The notes under the pieces are model-generated. The model had not been told where the DNA came from, did no database searches, and saw nothing but the letters and a program-made list of their open reading frames with translations. The position numbers and the translations under genes are program-made. 64,000 nucleotides of DNA from positions 4,920,991-4,984,990 of the forward strand of contig JAZAYU010000015.1 in the NCBI GenBank assembly GCA_038501625.1, written 5' to 3'. This stretch comes from Corbicula japonica (Eukaryota; Mollusca; Bivalvia; Venerida; Cyrenidae). Below are positions 1 through 12,450 of this stretch, one piece after another; position 1 is the first letter of the stretch, and each line of letters opens with the position of its first letter.

Positions 1-99
1 AATGCCTTTGTTTAAAAACAAATGTAAAGAAAATGATGGACCCATTGATATGTTTTCAATAACTGCTTTTGTGTACATCCTTTAACCTTGTATACCCCC

Positions 100-265
100 C
101 TCCCCCACACCCCCAGTGGCAATTTCTTGCCACATACCGTTCCAATGCGATATCCCCTTGATTTATTTTTCTCCTGAACTGCTTGTGTCTACAGTTTGGC
201 TGTCAAGGAGGATCTGTCTTTTGGATTGTGGCCGTTCCGGATATGCATATTTCACTTTTTGAAGG
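100..265 (+). repeat. Dispersed repeat R1, degenerate copy
   Basis: CCCCCAGTGGCAATTTCTTG..CCGTTCCAATGCG, GTTTGGCTGTCAAGGAGG and CCGGATATGCATATTTCAC correspond to successive R1 blocks seen at 4.4 kb and 25.3 kb. Confidence 0.55.
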
Positions 266-3076
266 ACAAAAACGAAAATTGTGTTAAAATACATTTTATA
301 ATATGTTAAATAATATACAAATCAAAAGACCTCCGGGTCCAAATCTATTTCTGTGCATTTTATACTAAACTAATGCTCGCGAACACATGATAAATGAAAG
401 AAACAAACAAACAGAAACATAAAAAACAACTTATCACTAATAGCATAAAGATAATATCATTGTTAATATAGTAAATGTGCATACCGGTAATTGCTTAGAG
501 TTGAGAAGTTTTACAATTACAGGCAAAATAATGAAACTATAAAATGATTGACTATGGATTTCTCTAATGAAACAAAACTTAGTTTGTAATATTGTCCTAA
601 GGTTTATTATGTTTGAATGTTGTTAAATAATGGTATAAATGAAAATGCAGTCAGTGTAATGCGGTCATTTGGTACAGAAATGAAAAAGTACTAAACATTA
701 TTATTCAAATTGCCGCGTCGACTACGTATTGACCGCTAGGTGTATATTTGTATACCCATTCGGGTAAATGAACAGATATCCAGAAACTATTTTACATTTT
801 TGTTGTTTAACTGAACCAAAATTTTAAAAGAAATATCGTTCATGATAATAATACTTTGTTGAAAGAGTTTATTATATTTTGAATTTAGCAAATATTTGAC
901 TTAAGGTTGTCAAAGTTATATTTCATATCATAACTTGCTAGCTACTTTGCAAATGAGTTTGCAAATTTCATTAAAACTTTTTTTTTATTATTGACATCCA
1001 GCTTTTTCATTCCTTGTACTGCGGGTTATAGCTATTGGGGTTAGAAAACAAACTTGGTAGATACTTGATGATCTCACTAGGGATAAAATAAATTGATAAA
1101 TATACCTTTTAAGTTCTTTTACAAAAAATCGCTAGAACCTTCAAAAAACGAAAGCTCCTGTCACCGTCGTTCTAAGAGGTAAGCAACGCGAATATTTGTA
1201 AATGGACTAAAACAAAACTTTCAAAGCACTAGAATACAATGTATCATGCTGGTAGCATATTATCATTATGACTTTACTAATGTTCTTTTAAAATAAAGTT
1301 AAAAGTGGATGCTGCATTTTAGTTTCACATTTTCAAAACAATGTAAGTTCAAGAAATATTCGCTATTAACTTGCAAGTCAAAATAAGAATTTTGCCCTTA
1401 TTGTTCAATTTTCAAAGAATCTTCATTTTTGGCTATTAATTTATGTTTGTTTTAACTCTGTGTAGTTATTAATGCTTATACACTGTTTTGTTTTTCAAAT
1501 AAAAATTAGACAATAGCATTACAAACACAATTTTGGATATATTGTTGCATATAGTATGAAACACATACACCTCACAAGATATACACAAGCGCAACCCAAC
1601 TCAAGTGAAGAAATATATCGGCCTGTGACTGTATTTAAGACTGGATGCTCAAGTTATATGAGACAGACATACAAAAAGAAAATTATGTTTGCATCAGAAC
1701 TTAAGAACTGATGTGTTACATCTTAAAAAGCGATACAGATATCACGTAAAGTCATCTAATATATTTTGGTTGAAAACCGAATAATTATTTTAATTGCAAA
1801 AATATATATTTGTAGATCACATATACTTAGCATGCAAATGAGTTTAAAGGTACAGTTTGTCAATCAGTTCGGATTATGAAGCTGTTCCTGTAAACTTTTT
1901 TTTAAAATTAATTTCTATGCCGTAAAAAAAAATATTTCAGAAGAAAGCGTGAAAAAGCTAATTAATTCGCAATAAATAGAATTTGAACTGAACTTTGGCG
2001 AACTTAAACACATGATCTGTTGTTTACTTCTGGTCAAGACGTTTCTAGACACTCGTGTCCACAATTTGGCAACGCGCATCAGTTATGCGTGACAACCATC
2101 GCAAACACTCAACTTAAATGGCGCCAAAACGAAAGAAATGATAAATTTGCAATTTTGTGTTTGATCATGGTCTTACCATCGCAAGCAAAATCGTGTGCAT
2201 AAATAAATGGCGGATCAGTTATTGTTAATCAGCAATTAGTGTGGATTCTAGAGTTGGAATTCTTTTCAAAGAATAAAAAAGTTTTACCCAGTTTTCGCAA
2301 TTTGCAATGTTTGCGCCCACGCTTCTGTTCATATGCATGAAACATTGAAAAGATATTATTAACTACATGTACCGGTGAGTTATTACCTGTGTTACAATAA
2401 AAACCAGTCCATGTGTCTATGAAGTAAAAAAAAGTTGATCATCAGCCAAAAAGTCAACGCTCAAATAATATTTAAATTATTTCATTACCTCTCTCTTTTT
2501 AAGTCACGCATACTTCCACGGTTTAAAATATCGTAAGCGATCAAATACATGTTCGTCATTAAATGTTCGAACAATAATCGTGAGCAAATTGTCCTGTAAT
2601 AACACATTTCCGACGCGCAACATTATGAGAATTAAGGTTCGAAATATTTGAAAAATACTGCATGGCCATTGGCTCAAAAATAATTTCAACCATTATAGAG
2701 TAAAAAATCGCATTTCTTACTCTCAAAAAATGGCAGATTTGAGACAAAAGAATAGAAAACCTTATTAAAAGATAGTAAAATTAATTACACTGAGCCTTTT
2801 TCTATGAATTGAATGCACACCATTTGATTCGCAGATTTGTGCCATGTTCGTATTGACGTACTTTTCATTAAAGTGCTCTTTTTTCCAAAAAGGTTCTTTC
2901 TTATTTTCATACCATTTGGAACATATTCTAACATGGTTTCGTAATGTTTTCATGTTTTCTCTTCATTTCTAAAATGTTTTTGTTATTTAGTTTTACAATC
3001 CATTTTAATTCATTATGAAATTTATTTTGTGTAAAACTTATCTGACGGCTATTTACTTAATTCAGTTTCAGACCAC
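266..3076. other. No gene seen
   Basis: AT-rich DNA with short chance reading frames only; no splice-consistent exon or recognisable protein block on either strand. Confidence 0.5.
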
Positions 3077-3776
3077 TTAAGGGCCTGCCACATTCCTCCC
3101 AATTCTATTCATCGATAAGAAGAAAATTATCAAAACCTCAATAACGGCAAAATGCTGTTAAATGAAACTTTGCACAAATGTATGTTATTAATGTATCTTT
3201 ATTTTACAGATGGTAAGACACGTTAGAAAAGTAAAGAAAAATAGCGAGATCTAAAAATTCCCTCAACTTCTATTTACATAAATTCACAAAAACTAAAGAA
3301 CACAAAACATCATTTTAAATGCCCACATGAGTAATATGATACTGACAACAATTTATTGTGTCCTCGTGATTTACAAATGTAAACTTTACAAGATATTAGT
3401 AAAAGTGTGTTTGACCTTCAATTTCCTGGTCGCGTAAACGGATGACAATCACTGATTTCTCTTTTAATAGTTGAAAGTTGTTTTACAAAGTACACAACAT
3501 TTTCTTGTCAGTATCATTGCGCTCACGATGGAATTTAAAATTATGTTCTGCATCGCTTAATTTTTTTTTGAATTTATGTAAATAGAATTCAAGGAATTTT
3601 TAGGTCTAGCTTTGTTTCTTTACTTTTCTAACGTGTCTTACTGTATGCAAAATAAAGATACATTAGTAACATTCATTTGTGCAAAGTTTCATTGAAAGGC
3701 ATTTAGCCATTACTTTGATTTGATGATTTTTATTTTATCGATGAATAGGATTGGGAGGAGAGTGGCAAGCCCTTAA
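3077..3776. mobile_element. Foldback/MITE-like element with long inverted arms (copy 1)
   Basis: Left arm starts GGGCCTGCCACATTCCTCCC and right arm is its inverse (GGGAGGAGAGTGGCAAGCCC). The arms continue inward for at least 180 bp each, including the matching CTTTACTTTTCTAACGTGTC / GACACGTTAGAAAAGTAAAG. TTAA sits directly outside both ends, a possible target duplication. No coding capacity. A diverged relative is at 57.34-57.80 kb. Confidence 0.75.
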
Positions 3777-4139
3777 AGTACCCAAAATCAAAGAAACAAT
3801 AAAAATGTATCAGGTCTCAAACAACATTGTGGAAATTAATTAGATTATTTAATCCCTTGTCAGTTTCCTAAAACAACATTACAACAAGGTATTTCACAGC
3901 CAGCTTTTAAGGATATGGAATTTATACTTAAGAAAATAAAAAGCAATGTTAATTTTTCCACGTTATTCATAAAAACTATCATTAAATGCAAAGAAAGGTT
4001 ACCAACATGATATTCTAAAGCGCTCTGTATTCCTAATGATTTAATCATCTCCAGTTGATCTTTGGTTTCAAAACGGTGGCAGGGGTTTAGGTGTTTATGA
4101 AGGTATATGTGGAAACCTTGTAAAAGAACCTACTAGTTG

Positions 4140-4515
4140 AAGCTCGATCTGTTTCTTTTATCCCTGTCATCGTGTTCTTGCTCATTTGGCTCTTGGGGCT
4201 CTTGTCTCGGTAAGATCGTTGAGTACCCGCCCTTTCACTATACAATGTTATTAGCTACTTATCTTTTATATGTTTGCGTGCTTTTGCATGCAACATTGAT
4301 GTGTTCAAGTTGATGAGTAAGTTGGAGTTATTTCAACCAGACAACTTGTTCTTTGTTTGTTCATATGAGAATCAGTTGGGGGGCAAGTGTGATCTTGGTG
4401 CACTACAGAACCTGGTTTAAACCCCCAGTGGCAAACTGTTTTGCCACTGACCGTTCCAAGGCGGTAACCCTTCGGGTTCTCACTTTCGTTAATCATGTGC
4501 TCAAAAGAAGCCAAA
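4140..4515 (+). repeat. Dispersed repeat R1, plus-strand copy
   Basis: Shares CTGTTTCTTTTATCCCTGTC, CTTGTCTCGGTAAG, AAGTGTGATCTTGGTGCAC and the short inverted repeat CAGTGGCAAA..TTTTGCCACTG, followed by CCAAGGCGGTAACCC, with the minus-strand copy at 27.8-28.2 kb. Family unclassified. Confidence 0.7.
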
Positions 4516-5197
4516 ATTATTAGAGTATTAAGAGGAATGATTTACGCATCTAAGAATAATTTAGAACATTCGAAAATCAAATGTTCTGCAATATAACTGC
4601 ATTTGCATTACTCTTCGAACACAACTAAGCCAAATTGAAAACGTGAATAAATAGCATGGGCAACTCTTTTAACACTAATGATGCCAGTGAGTGTATATAT
4701 CAGGAGGAATTTGATCATCGATATGTTTATCTTGGAAGTAATCGGTTCAACATCTATCGGTTAAAAAAAAAAGAAAATTAAAACAAAAACAATTAGGCTG
4801 TGGCTTATTGAGAGTTGGATTTTGTTCTTGTGTTAATTAAAAGGGAGGTAATTTGCCAAATAAAGTAAATTTAAGTAACCGTGTCTTATTTCTTTGCATC
4901 AGTGGACTTTATTTACTGTGTTTTTCATTATGTACATACCATAATCTTTTAAATATGACAGTCAAATGATCGTTTTTAAGACTTTTATAAATGTAAAAAA
5001 TGACGATCTCATCATTATTTATGAAAGAGGATATAACCTTGATTTTTCTCGCTTTATCAAATAATCTATTTAAATTCAAAAAGAGGTAATTTTTCATTTT
5101 TGTTCAGTATATGTAGCAATGAATAAAAAGGTTATGGTCTAAACTTTATAGAATAAGAAGTTTGATGATATCAATATAGTTTCCGTTTAAGATTGTT

Positions 5198-7483
5198 CAC
5201 AGTGACGAATCAGGACGGTGCCTCGTTGTGCGGATTGCGTTTCTTGTTGCATTGTTGTCCCTTACAACGGCGCCTAGACGTTACTATCTCACGATGTTAT
5301 CAATTTCGAGACAAAAAACTCCTTTTATACAATGTAAGTTGAAGAAATCTCAATGTCACGGAACTTCAACCATGTTACATGTTGCTGCACATGCAATTTC
5401 ATATCAATAAATTTCGTGGTAGTTTTGTAAAGTAGAAAAAATATAGTCACTACTTGACAAAATGCACTTGGTCGGGTCAAAATTGTCGATTATTACTGAT
5501 AATGTTATAGCTTTTATGATTTGGAGTTGTTAGAATATAATTTGAGTCAGTACTCGGTCTGCAAGTTAGAAAAAATTAGTGGTTGGTGCATTAAACACTG
5601 GTTTATTCATTCAGAAAGATCAACGCTTGTTTTTTTTCTTAAAAACGGCGCCTGTTGATGTAGAAGCTGTATAATTAATTTTCAGACAACGGTTGCCTAT
5701 GTGCCTAAAATACAAATTTTTAGGCACATTTTTCTTCTTTATATTGTTACCTGGTTCGGTAACGCCAAAAATAATCATTCTAATTTTAAATATTTAATGG
5801 AACAAAATGTTCCGGGTACACGACGCAACGATTAAAGGGCTGAGTTTAGTGGTATACATATTTCATTATAAGCATAAATTCGGTTATTTTTAAAGTGTCA
5901 CGAGGTCTGATGTCGCTTTGAAATAATATCTCGGCTTTGAACCTCGAAATTTCATTTTTATAAGAAACCAAAAAATGAACATTTGACAATATAAGCATCT
6001 TAACCTGCCTACGATTTTTACACTTATTATGTATATATTTGTCATTGTATATGTAAAATATTTGTCATTGTCATTGTCATATATGTATGACACCAGCATG
6101 GTTGCAAGGCAGAAGCCTGTTGCAATGTTTTTGTTGTTGTTGTTTTTTTAAAATAAACTCGTCCATTTCCCATCCAGCAGAGGGCGGGTGCAAGTGATAA
6201 AATCTAAGACCTGTCTAATGTTTTACTTGGTTTGAGCGCACATACTGCGGATTGGCGTCGTGAAATTTATTTTTTGTATTTTTGGTTGTTAAATTTTATT
6301 TGTAACAAATAAAAAAAGACAACATAAGAAATTTAATTATCCGAATTGTGAGAAAATGTGTTTTATATATGATAGACGTGACATAATTTAAAGAATTCTA
6401 AACTTTTTGGAGACCTCTGGGGGCTGGGTTTGAGTTCAGTATTCCACCGTACACAGCATTAAGCTGTTTATTTGGTCTACTTTTAGTAATCCGAAAATCA
6501 AGACATTATCATTATTATCCAGCTTTTAGAATGAAAAGCGTAGAGCTCGACGGGGGTGTTCGCGGTTCTCCAATAAAAACAACAACAAAAACTCGATTGT
6601 ATCCCTTTACAAAAGCTGGGTTAAATATTTTTACCCAGTAAAATGATTTCAACTTTAATATTGTACACCTGAAATGCGCTAATCCAATCGCCGGTTACCA
6701 GTTTGCCTCGTTCAGACTTGATACGCACTTCATTGTTTTTGTTGTTGTTGTTGTTTTAAAAAAAGATACGCATTTCAAAAATGTGATTCGCTGTTTAAAA
6801 GGGGCCTTATCCAAAGAAGCACGTGACACCCTAAGTTGTGTGAATCTTGCGACCGAGAAGACTGTTTCTTTGTAAAATGATGTACTAGAAGGAGATGCAG
6901 AAGGAAATTCAGTACGGCCTCAGAATCCAAAAAATAGCAGAATACAAATCATAATCTCCACATTTTTAACAATACTGTAAACGGTTTTGGTACAATAAGG
7001 AACCGGTGCCATGTATCAACAGGGACCGTTCCTTCATAAAACATTTTTAACACTTTTAAATTGATATACCACATTAGTTTGGCGTTTTTATTTGTCGATT
7101 TCAAGACTGTTACACTAGTAAACCATCGGAAATGAGATGGACGAGTCCAGTTGTTTAAAATCGTTAAAAACCTCCCTTGTAAATTACTCACATCAAAATT
7201 TAATAGAAGTGGGTCAATACACATCGACAAAAACAAGCTTTTGTGAAACAATCCATATTCTTCTGCTTTCTTTAGTACTTGAAACCGGTAAAGAAAACGA
7301 TAACTTGTTCCGTCAAATTTTTGTTTTAAATCAAAGTAACGATGGTAAACAGAAATTAATGATTTTGCAATGAATGTTACAGACAATTTTGATAAAAAGC
7401 TTAAAAGTCGCCGTTTTACGGGACATCAAGGCAACACGAAACGCAATTCGCACAACAAGGCACCGTCCTGATTCGCCACCGTG
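5198..7483. mobile_element. TIR DNA transposon with RSS-heptamer-like ends (Transib-like, non-autonomous?)
   Basis: Left terminus CACAGTGACGAATCAGGACG and right terminus (reverse complement) CACGGTGGCGAATCAGGACG; inverted similarity continues about 80 bp, through GGTGCC, GTTGTGCG and TTGCGTTTC. The pentanucleotide TTGTT lies immediately outside both ends (5193-5197 and 7484-7488), i.e. a 5-bp target duplication. CAC(A/T)(A/G)TG ends with 5-bp duplications are the hallmark of the Transib/ProtoRAG group. The 2.29-kb interior has no recognisable transposase. Superfamily is inferred from termini only. Confidence 0.7.
6949..7386 (-). CDS. Unrecognised 145-codon reading frame inside the TIR element
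   Basis: An open frame without an obvious ATG context, lying just inside the right terminal repeat. Basic, aromatic-rich product with no domain I recognise (segments such as FDLKQKFDGTSYRFLYRFQ and RPSHFRWFTSV). It may be a relic of an element-encoded protein or chance; 145 codons without a stop in AT-rich DNA is longer than most neighbours. Confidence 0.3.
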   Translation of the reverse strand: MSVTFIAKSLISVYHRYFDLKQKFDGTSYRFLYRFQVLKKAEEYGLFHKSLFLSMCIDPLLLNFDVSNLQGRFLTILNNWTRPSHFRWFTSVTVLKSTNKNAKLMWYINLKVLKMFYEGTVPVDTWHRFLIVPKPFTVLLKMWRL

Positions 7484-7843
7484 TTGTTCTTAAATCCTGT
7501 TTAGTACGTAAATCATAGTTACACAAACCTCGTGAAAATAACTAAACATGCATACTTTCCTCCTCGCTTTCGATAGATTTTAATTGAAAAAAAATAAAAT
7601 TAAGAAGGTTATGTTTTTCAAGAAGCAAATATTTTTTTCTGGAGCTGAATGTTGTTTTTTTTTTACATATATTATGTTTGCAAAATATACGAGTTTCTTT
7701 CCTGTTCTTTTCCGTGAAGAGATTCTTTTGTGTTATTTTTGTGTATTTTCTTCTCATATTGTGAGGAAACATTCAAACCTGGCTTAGGAGATCGTTCGTT
7801 GTTAATTTTTAATTATACTATGAACAGAACACGGTTTACTTAC

Positions 7844-7957
7844 GTATGCTACAGTCATATCCTGTCCATCCATGTAGACAGTGGCAGTCAAAATAGTGTT
7901 CATGTGAATGGCATGTACCCCAATTCATGCATGGATTACTTTTACAATGTTCGGTTG
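7844..7957 (-). CDS. EGF gene: EGF module 3 exon
   Basis: A 114-nt exon, phase 1/1, acceptor AACTTACAG, donor GTAAGTAA. Six cysteines: CKSNPCMNWGTC, HSHEHYFD loop, CHCLHGWTGYDC. Same length as module 2 and clearly its tandem duplicate, including CMN..GTC, CLHGW and the identical first eight exon bases after the acceptor. The usual second Gly of NGG is Trp here. Confidence 0.88.
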
Positions 7958-10900
7958 CTGTAAGTTAAAAAATGATAATCATCGGTTAAGTTACCCGGGG
8001 AAAAGGATGTCATTGTCGTTAACTTATAATACCACATATATCACTTTTTTCAGTTTTAAATTTGATATGATGGTAAAGCAGTATACAACGTTTCAAAGAT
8101 GCTTGCAGATTGAGACAGAAATTAATTAAATCAGAAAAATAAATGAATCTATGAAACCATTAGGAAGAAAATGCTAGCGGCGGGGAAGATTTATCTTTAA
8201 ACGAAATGCTAATATATGTTGTGTTATATCAAAAACATTATTTTCACGCTTTTTTCAATTCATGTTTAAAAGTAAGGCATTGTCAAGCCAAGCTGCCAAC
8301 AACATTCTTATGCTTTTTCATCCATAGCATAAGTACTTCAGGAAACGGCAACATTTTGAAGTTTTAAAAATTCAACTCATTCTAAAGCAAGATAAAGAGC
8401 GCAGTCCAGTGTTTATGCCCCGAAGTTATCTCACTGTCCGTCCTTCTGTCTGATAAAATCGTGTCCTCACTTTATCTTTAAAACCACTAAGGGATTTCAC
8501 AAAAAATTCACAGGAATATTTGTAACTAAACCAGGAGTTTGACATATCTTCAGGATTTTTTGCTTGAGTAATTTTTAAACCTTTGGGTTATTGGCCCTTA
8601 ATGGTCTTTTTACTATAACTTCTATGTTTCATGAGAATTTGAATTCAAACTTTAAATATACATTTCCTATCATCACCCACATCATTCCTTAAAAGCGCTC
8701 ACATCATAATTGGTAAGGTTCATAACTCTGACAATTATATTTATAGGATAATCTCGCCCATAAACTAATAATTTTCCTTAAAAATGTTATATTTAAGAAT
8801 TAATTGTTTAATACTCGACGTTTTTACTTCTTCAGACAAATGATAATTATCATCTTCCACAACATCTGTAATAGGGTTCATAACTCTACTAATCATATTT
8901 CCTGGCTTATCTCCCTATAATATGATTAAAAATATTATTTGAAACTTATAATCTGGATTTAAAAATGTTATATTTTACTTTAACTTCACTCGGATGAAAA
9001 GTCATATATGGTGTGTAATTGCATTGCTGTGTTTCTATTTCCTCAGTTTGTGTTTGGAAGTATTTCTGTTAAATGTCCATCGGTGTGAATGAAGACATCA
9101 TATGTTGATATCAAGGTGTATGCCACTGTTAAACAACATCAGTCAAAAAGCATAGTGTGCAATGTTACGATTATCTATTATGGTTATGAACAAGACGGAT
9201 ATTATAAAGCTGTCTGTCACTATGTCAGAAGTCCTGCATTTATTTAATTTGTAATAACGGTGAACAATAATGTGTCCAATTGTAAAACTTTGAATGCTGT
9301 TCAGAGAAATTTGCTGTAATCTGCAACTTTCTTTATTTGTAAAGCATTGGATATGTGTGTAGCCATATAGTTTGTTAGATAACTAACTGTTGGCTGGCAA
9401 TCCTCGCCCAGCAGACAACGCCAATTATGGAATGAGTAGCACTGAGCAAGACTTGGACTTCAAGTATCCGTTTACCGTGCTGATGCTCAATCAATTTAGC
9501 TTCCGATGCCGCCTGATTCGAACAATATAACTAACTTTAACTAGAACTGTACATACAAAGCTTTGCAGTTTCAGCTGCTCTGTTATCAATTTTAACTATA
9601 TAAATGGTGTTATTCAGATCTTATATCTACAACTTAAATCTATCTCAGCAGTCCTAGGGCTCAATTCCCCGTTGAAAAGATAGTACCTTTAGTATAAAGT
9701 ATCCTAAGAACTTAAGTAAGGTCAAATTAAACGTATGAGGGAACGCCGCTTTAATGTGGGAAAGTGATGTTGGATTTCGGGCTGTTTTGGGGACACATTA
9801 AAACGGATTCGACAGAGTTTATGAGATTTTAAGTTTTTGATATTTTAATCATTATTTTATACTTTTACCGTGTGTATTTGTATTTTCTCTTTTTCCGGTT
9901 TACAATACAAAATTATTGTACAAGCACTTGTATATTGTACGTTGTATCTATGTAGGTATAGTAAATTTAACACATATTATTAAACTCCCTTTATTTTAAA
10001 ACGCTTCGGTCATTGGCCATCTCGATAATTATGCATATTTACCTTTACTGTTGATAATTTCACAACAAGTCTACATATTTTCTTTTACAATATACATCAC
10101 ATTAAATTTTGTTCAAAACCTTTGAAAATAAATCTATTTTTTTTACAAAAAGCCGACATTTTTTAGCCCAATGCAACATTGTCCTCGCTTAACTATCTTC
10201 GGAAGCCGTGTCACGTCCTACCCCCTGTAGTTTGCATCGTTCTGGCTTGATCAGCGCTTCACAAATCAAATGTGGTTAGAAAAACCTAACTTTGCAGGTT
10301 AAACACAAATGAATGACGGACGAAGGACATCATAGGCAAACGATTATCAACGCCGTCCAAACTTTATCACATAGTTAAAAACAAACCTTTGGCCCTGAAC
10401 AGCTTAAAATGCATGTAAAATACTGGTACTATTCCTTACTTACGATAGGATTTAAGTTAGATTTAACTGATAAAGAAAAATCTCGAAGTATTTAGTAATT
10501 TTTCTCATAATGTATAGAACCAATCGATCTAGGCTGAGATGCTTGATCGCTTTAATAATTATGTTTACTTTACCTTTGCTACAATCATGTCCTTCCCATC
10601 CATGTAGACACGTGCATTCATATTTGTCGTCTTTTGATTCGCACGTACCTCCGTTCATGCATGGGATACTCGTACAATATCTGGTTGCTGTAATTAAAAA
10701 TGAATGTCGACGGTTTAGTTAACTGGGAAAGAGATATCATTCTTGTAAATTGCATTACTTTCTCTTTTCAGAATTGATCGTGTTAGGTGGCTTTCAAAGT
10801 TTCATTTTCATCTACTGTATCCCCGTGCATATGATCAGTAAGTACATGTAGTTGTGATCAATGACGTCATTTGAATGCACTATTTTAATATAACAACTAA

Positions 10901-12450
10901 AACCACGTTTGTTTAAATATTTCGGCCACTTTAAAGGTGGGTGGTTTCAATATCCAATCCAATATAGATAAGGACATTGTTCACTCATAACATTCATCTA
11001 TTTTAAATTGTAAAAATACTGTCGTTTTCGAAATTTCTCCTTAATGTTGATAGAAAATCTTTAAATGAAAGCAGACTGAAGAATTTGTTCAATCGAAGAT
11101 ACTTTTCCTTAAATCAGCGACACTTTAAGATTCCGTGCACACTTATTCTCAAAATCAATTTTATCAAAGAAAAATTGAGAAATGCATATCAGAAATAGCC
11201 ACATTAAGTAATTGCAACCTCTCCACACAGCCAAAAATTAGAGAGCCTGTTGTCCAAATCACGTATTTATTACAAAGACTAAACTAAACTTACGAGGAAT
11301 ATGGCAATGTTTTCCATGCCATCCATCTATACAATAACATATAGGATCTTCATCATGTTGCTCACAAATACCACCATTATAGCAAGGATTATATGCACAC
11401 TGTGCTCTCGGCAACCCTGTGTACATATGAAGTAAAACCGTGATAACTGATATATGGTACTCAGTTTTCCTCAGTACTGTTTCGTTTTGAACCAGGAAGT
11501 AAGTTTACCTTGAATTTCTTGAAAACCCTAACATTATTTTGACAAATTGGCACTAAACATTGTAGACCGGCATACACTTATTCAGGTATGAGTTGCTTTG
11601 GTATATTGTCCATGAATTTTCAGAGTTCTCATGCAAACGGTTTTTCTTTTGTTTAAGTATGTGCTTGGTAATTAGAACATGAATTAGACTAAATTGAGCT
11701 TGCAAACATTAACTACATGCTTAGCTAAATACATTTCTTAACTAAAATCTAGGTGGCAAAAAGTATTTCCCCCAAAATTAATTCTTGAAATTTTAGTTGT
11801 CGCTATATGCAATGTTTGCGACCTCTTAAAGCATTCATTTCCACACAAAACGCTATGCTATACGGATCTGGTGATTAACATTTTTTTATCAACAACTTTC
11901 TGAAAAATCATGTTGTCGCCTACACAATCGTGAAAGTACGTGATGATCGTCGTAATTGTCAACGCGTTCCGAGCGTTATATTTTAGGCTGCACCATGTAA
12001 ACACAGTGTAATGACATTAGAACAAGAAAAGTATGTTTTATGAGGAATAATATTGATTTCAACTGTTATGAATTTTAATAACTTAGTCATGCTTCTGTAT
12101 TGACTATTTCTAAGAATAGTTACCGAAAACTAAAACGCTTTTGATTATACTCGTATCTGGTCTTTGTAGGCCACCATCAGATTTAAAATTTCTGGAAGCC
12201 GACATCAGTTAGATTGCATTAGCCTTTTCCCAGAATTCACAAAATGTGCTTTGGTGGGGAGTACCATAACATTATGACCCGTTTAGAACGTTTAGACTCC
12301 TAGAATCCCCCTTCTACATTAAAAGGTGGGGAAACCATTGAACCGCTCCTTAAAAGAAGTCCAACTAGCGTAATACGTCTACTTACGCGATGAATTTGCT
12401 GTCATGATAAGCAGCATTACGGTAACTCCTGTCACTAGAAAGGCTCTCAT
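7844..12450 (-). CDS. Secreted EGF-module protein, partial gene (4 exons seen)
   Basis: A minus-strand gene read from the signal-peptide exon at 12450 through three EGF-like exons. All junctions are GT-AG and every intron is phase 1, the classic arrangement for shuffled extracellular modules. The predicted product so far is about 138 residues: a signal peptide followed by three six-cysteine EGF modules separated by short linkers. No membrane span, calcium-binding EGF signature or other domain is visible. The open phase-1 donor after the last exon shows that at least one more exon exists, but I could not find it; a TIR element occupies 5.2-7.5 kb directly downstream. Function unknown; small EGF-repeat secreted proteins occur in molluscan byssus, mantle and haemocyte gene sets (context only). 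Confidence 0.82.
7958..10573. other. EGF gene intron between modules 2 and 3
   Basis: No exon seen. 8.4-9.1 kb has the wording of a dispersed bivalve-type repeat (e.g. GGTTATTGGCCCTTAATGG and repeated AAGGTTCATAACTCT / GGGTTCATAACTCT) but only partial internal similarity can be shown within the window. Confidence 0.45.
10574..10687 (-). CDS. EGF gene: EGF module 2 exon
   Basis: A 114-nt exon, phase 1/1, acceptor TTAATTACAG, donor GTAAAGTA. Six cysteines: CTSIPCMNGGTC, ESKDDKYE loop, CTCLHGWEGHDC. Reading through the donor meets stop codons within about 30 codons. Confidence 0.9.
11155..11245 (-). repeat. Dispersed repeat R1, fragment
   Basis: TGCATATCAGAAATAGCCAC followed by CTCCACACAGCCAAAAATTAGAGAG matches the R1 blocks at 25.34 kb. 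Lies next to EGF module 1. Confidence 0.5.
11294..11416 (-). CDS. EGF gene: EGF module 1 exon
   Basis: A 123-nt exon, phase 1/1, acceptor GTACACAG, donor GTAAGTTT. Six cysteines in EGF spacing: CAYNPCYNGGIC, a short loop, then CYCIDGWHGKHC. The NGGxC and CxDGWxGxxC motifs are typical EGF/laminin-like features. Confidence 0.88.
12387..12450 (-). CDS. EGF gene: signal peptide exon
   Basis: ATG at 12450 begins MRAFLVTGVTVMLLIMTANS followed by Ser and a split codon (phase 1), donor GTAAGTAG. Charged start, a hydrophobic core of about 14 residues and small residues before a plausible cleavage after Ala/Asn-Ser make this a standard signal peptide. CTTACAG lies just 5' of the ATG, so an upstream non-coding exon is possible. 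Confidence 0.82.

Noticed and set aside
5198..5240. A full recombination signal (heptamer plus spacer plus nonamer) at the CACAGTG terminus
   Set aside because: At 12 and 23 bases after the heptamer there is no ACAAAAACC-like nonamer; only the heptamer resemblance stands.
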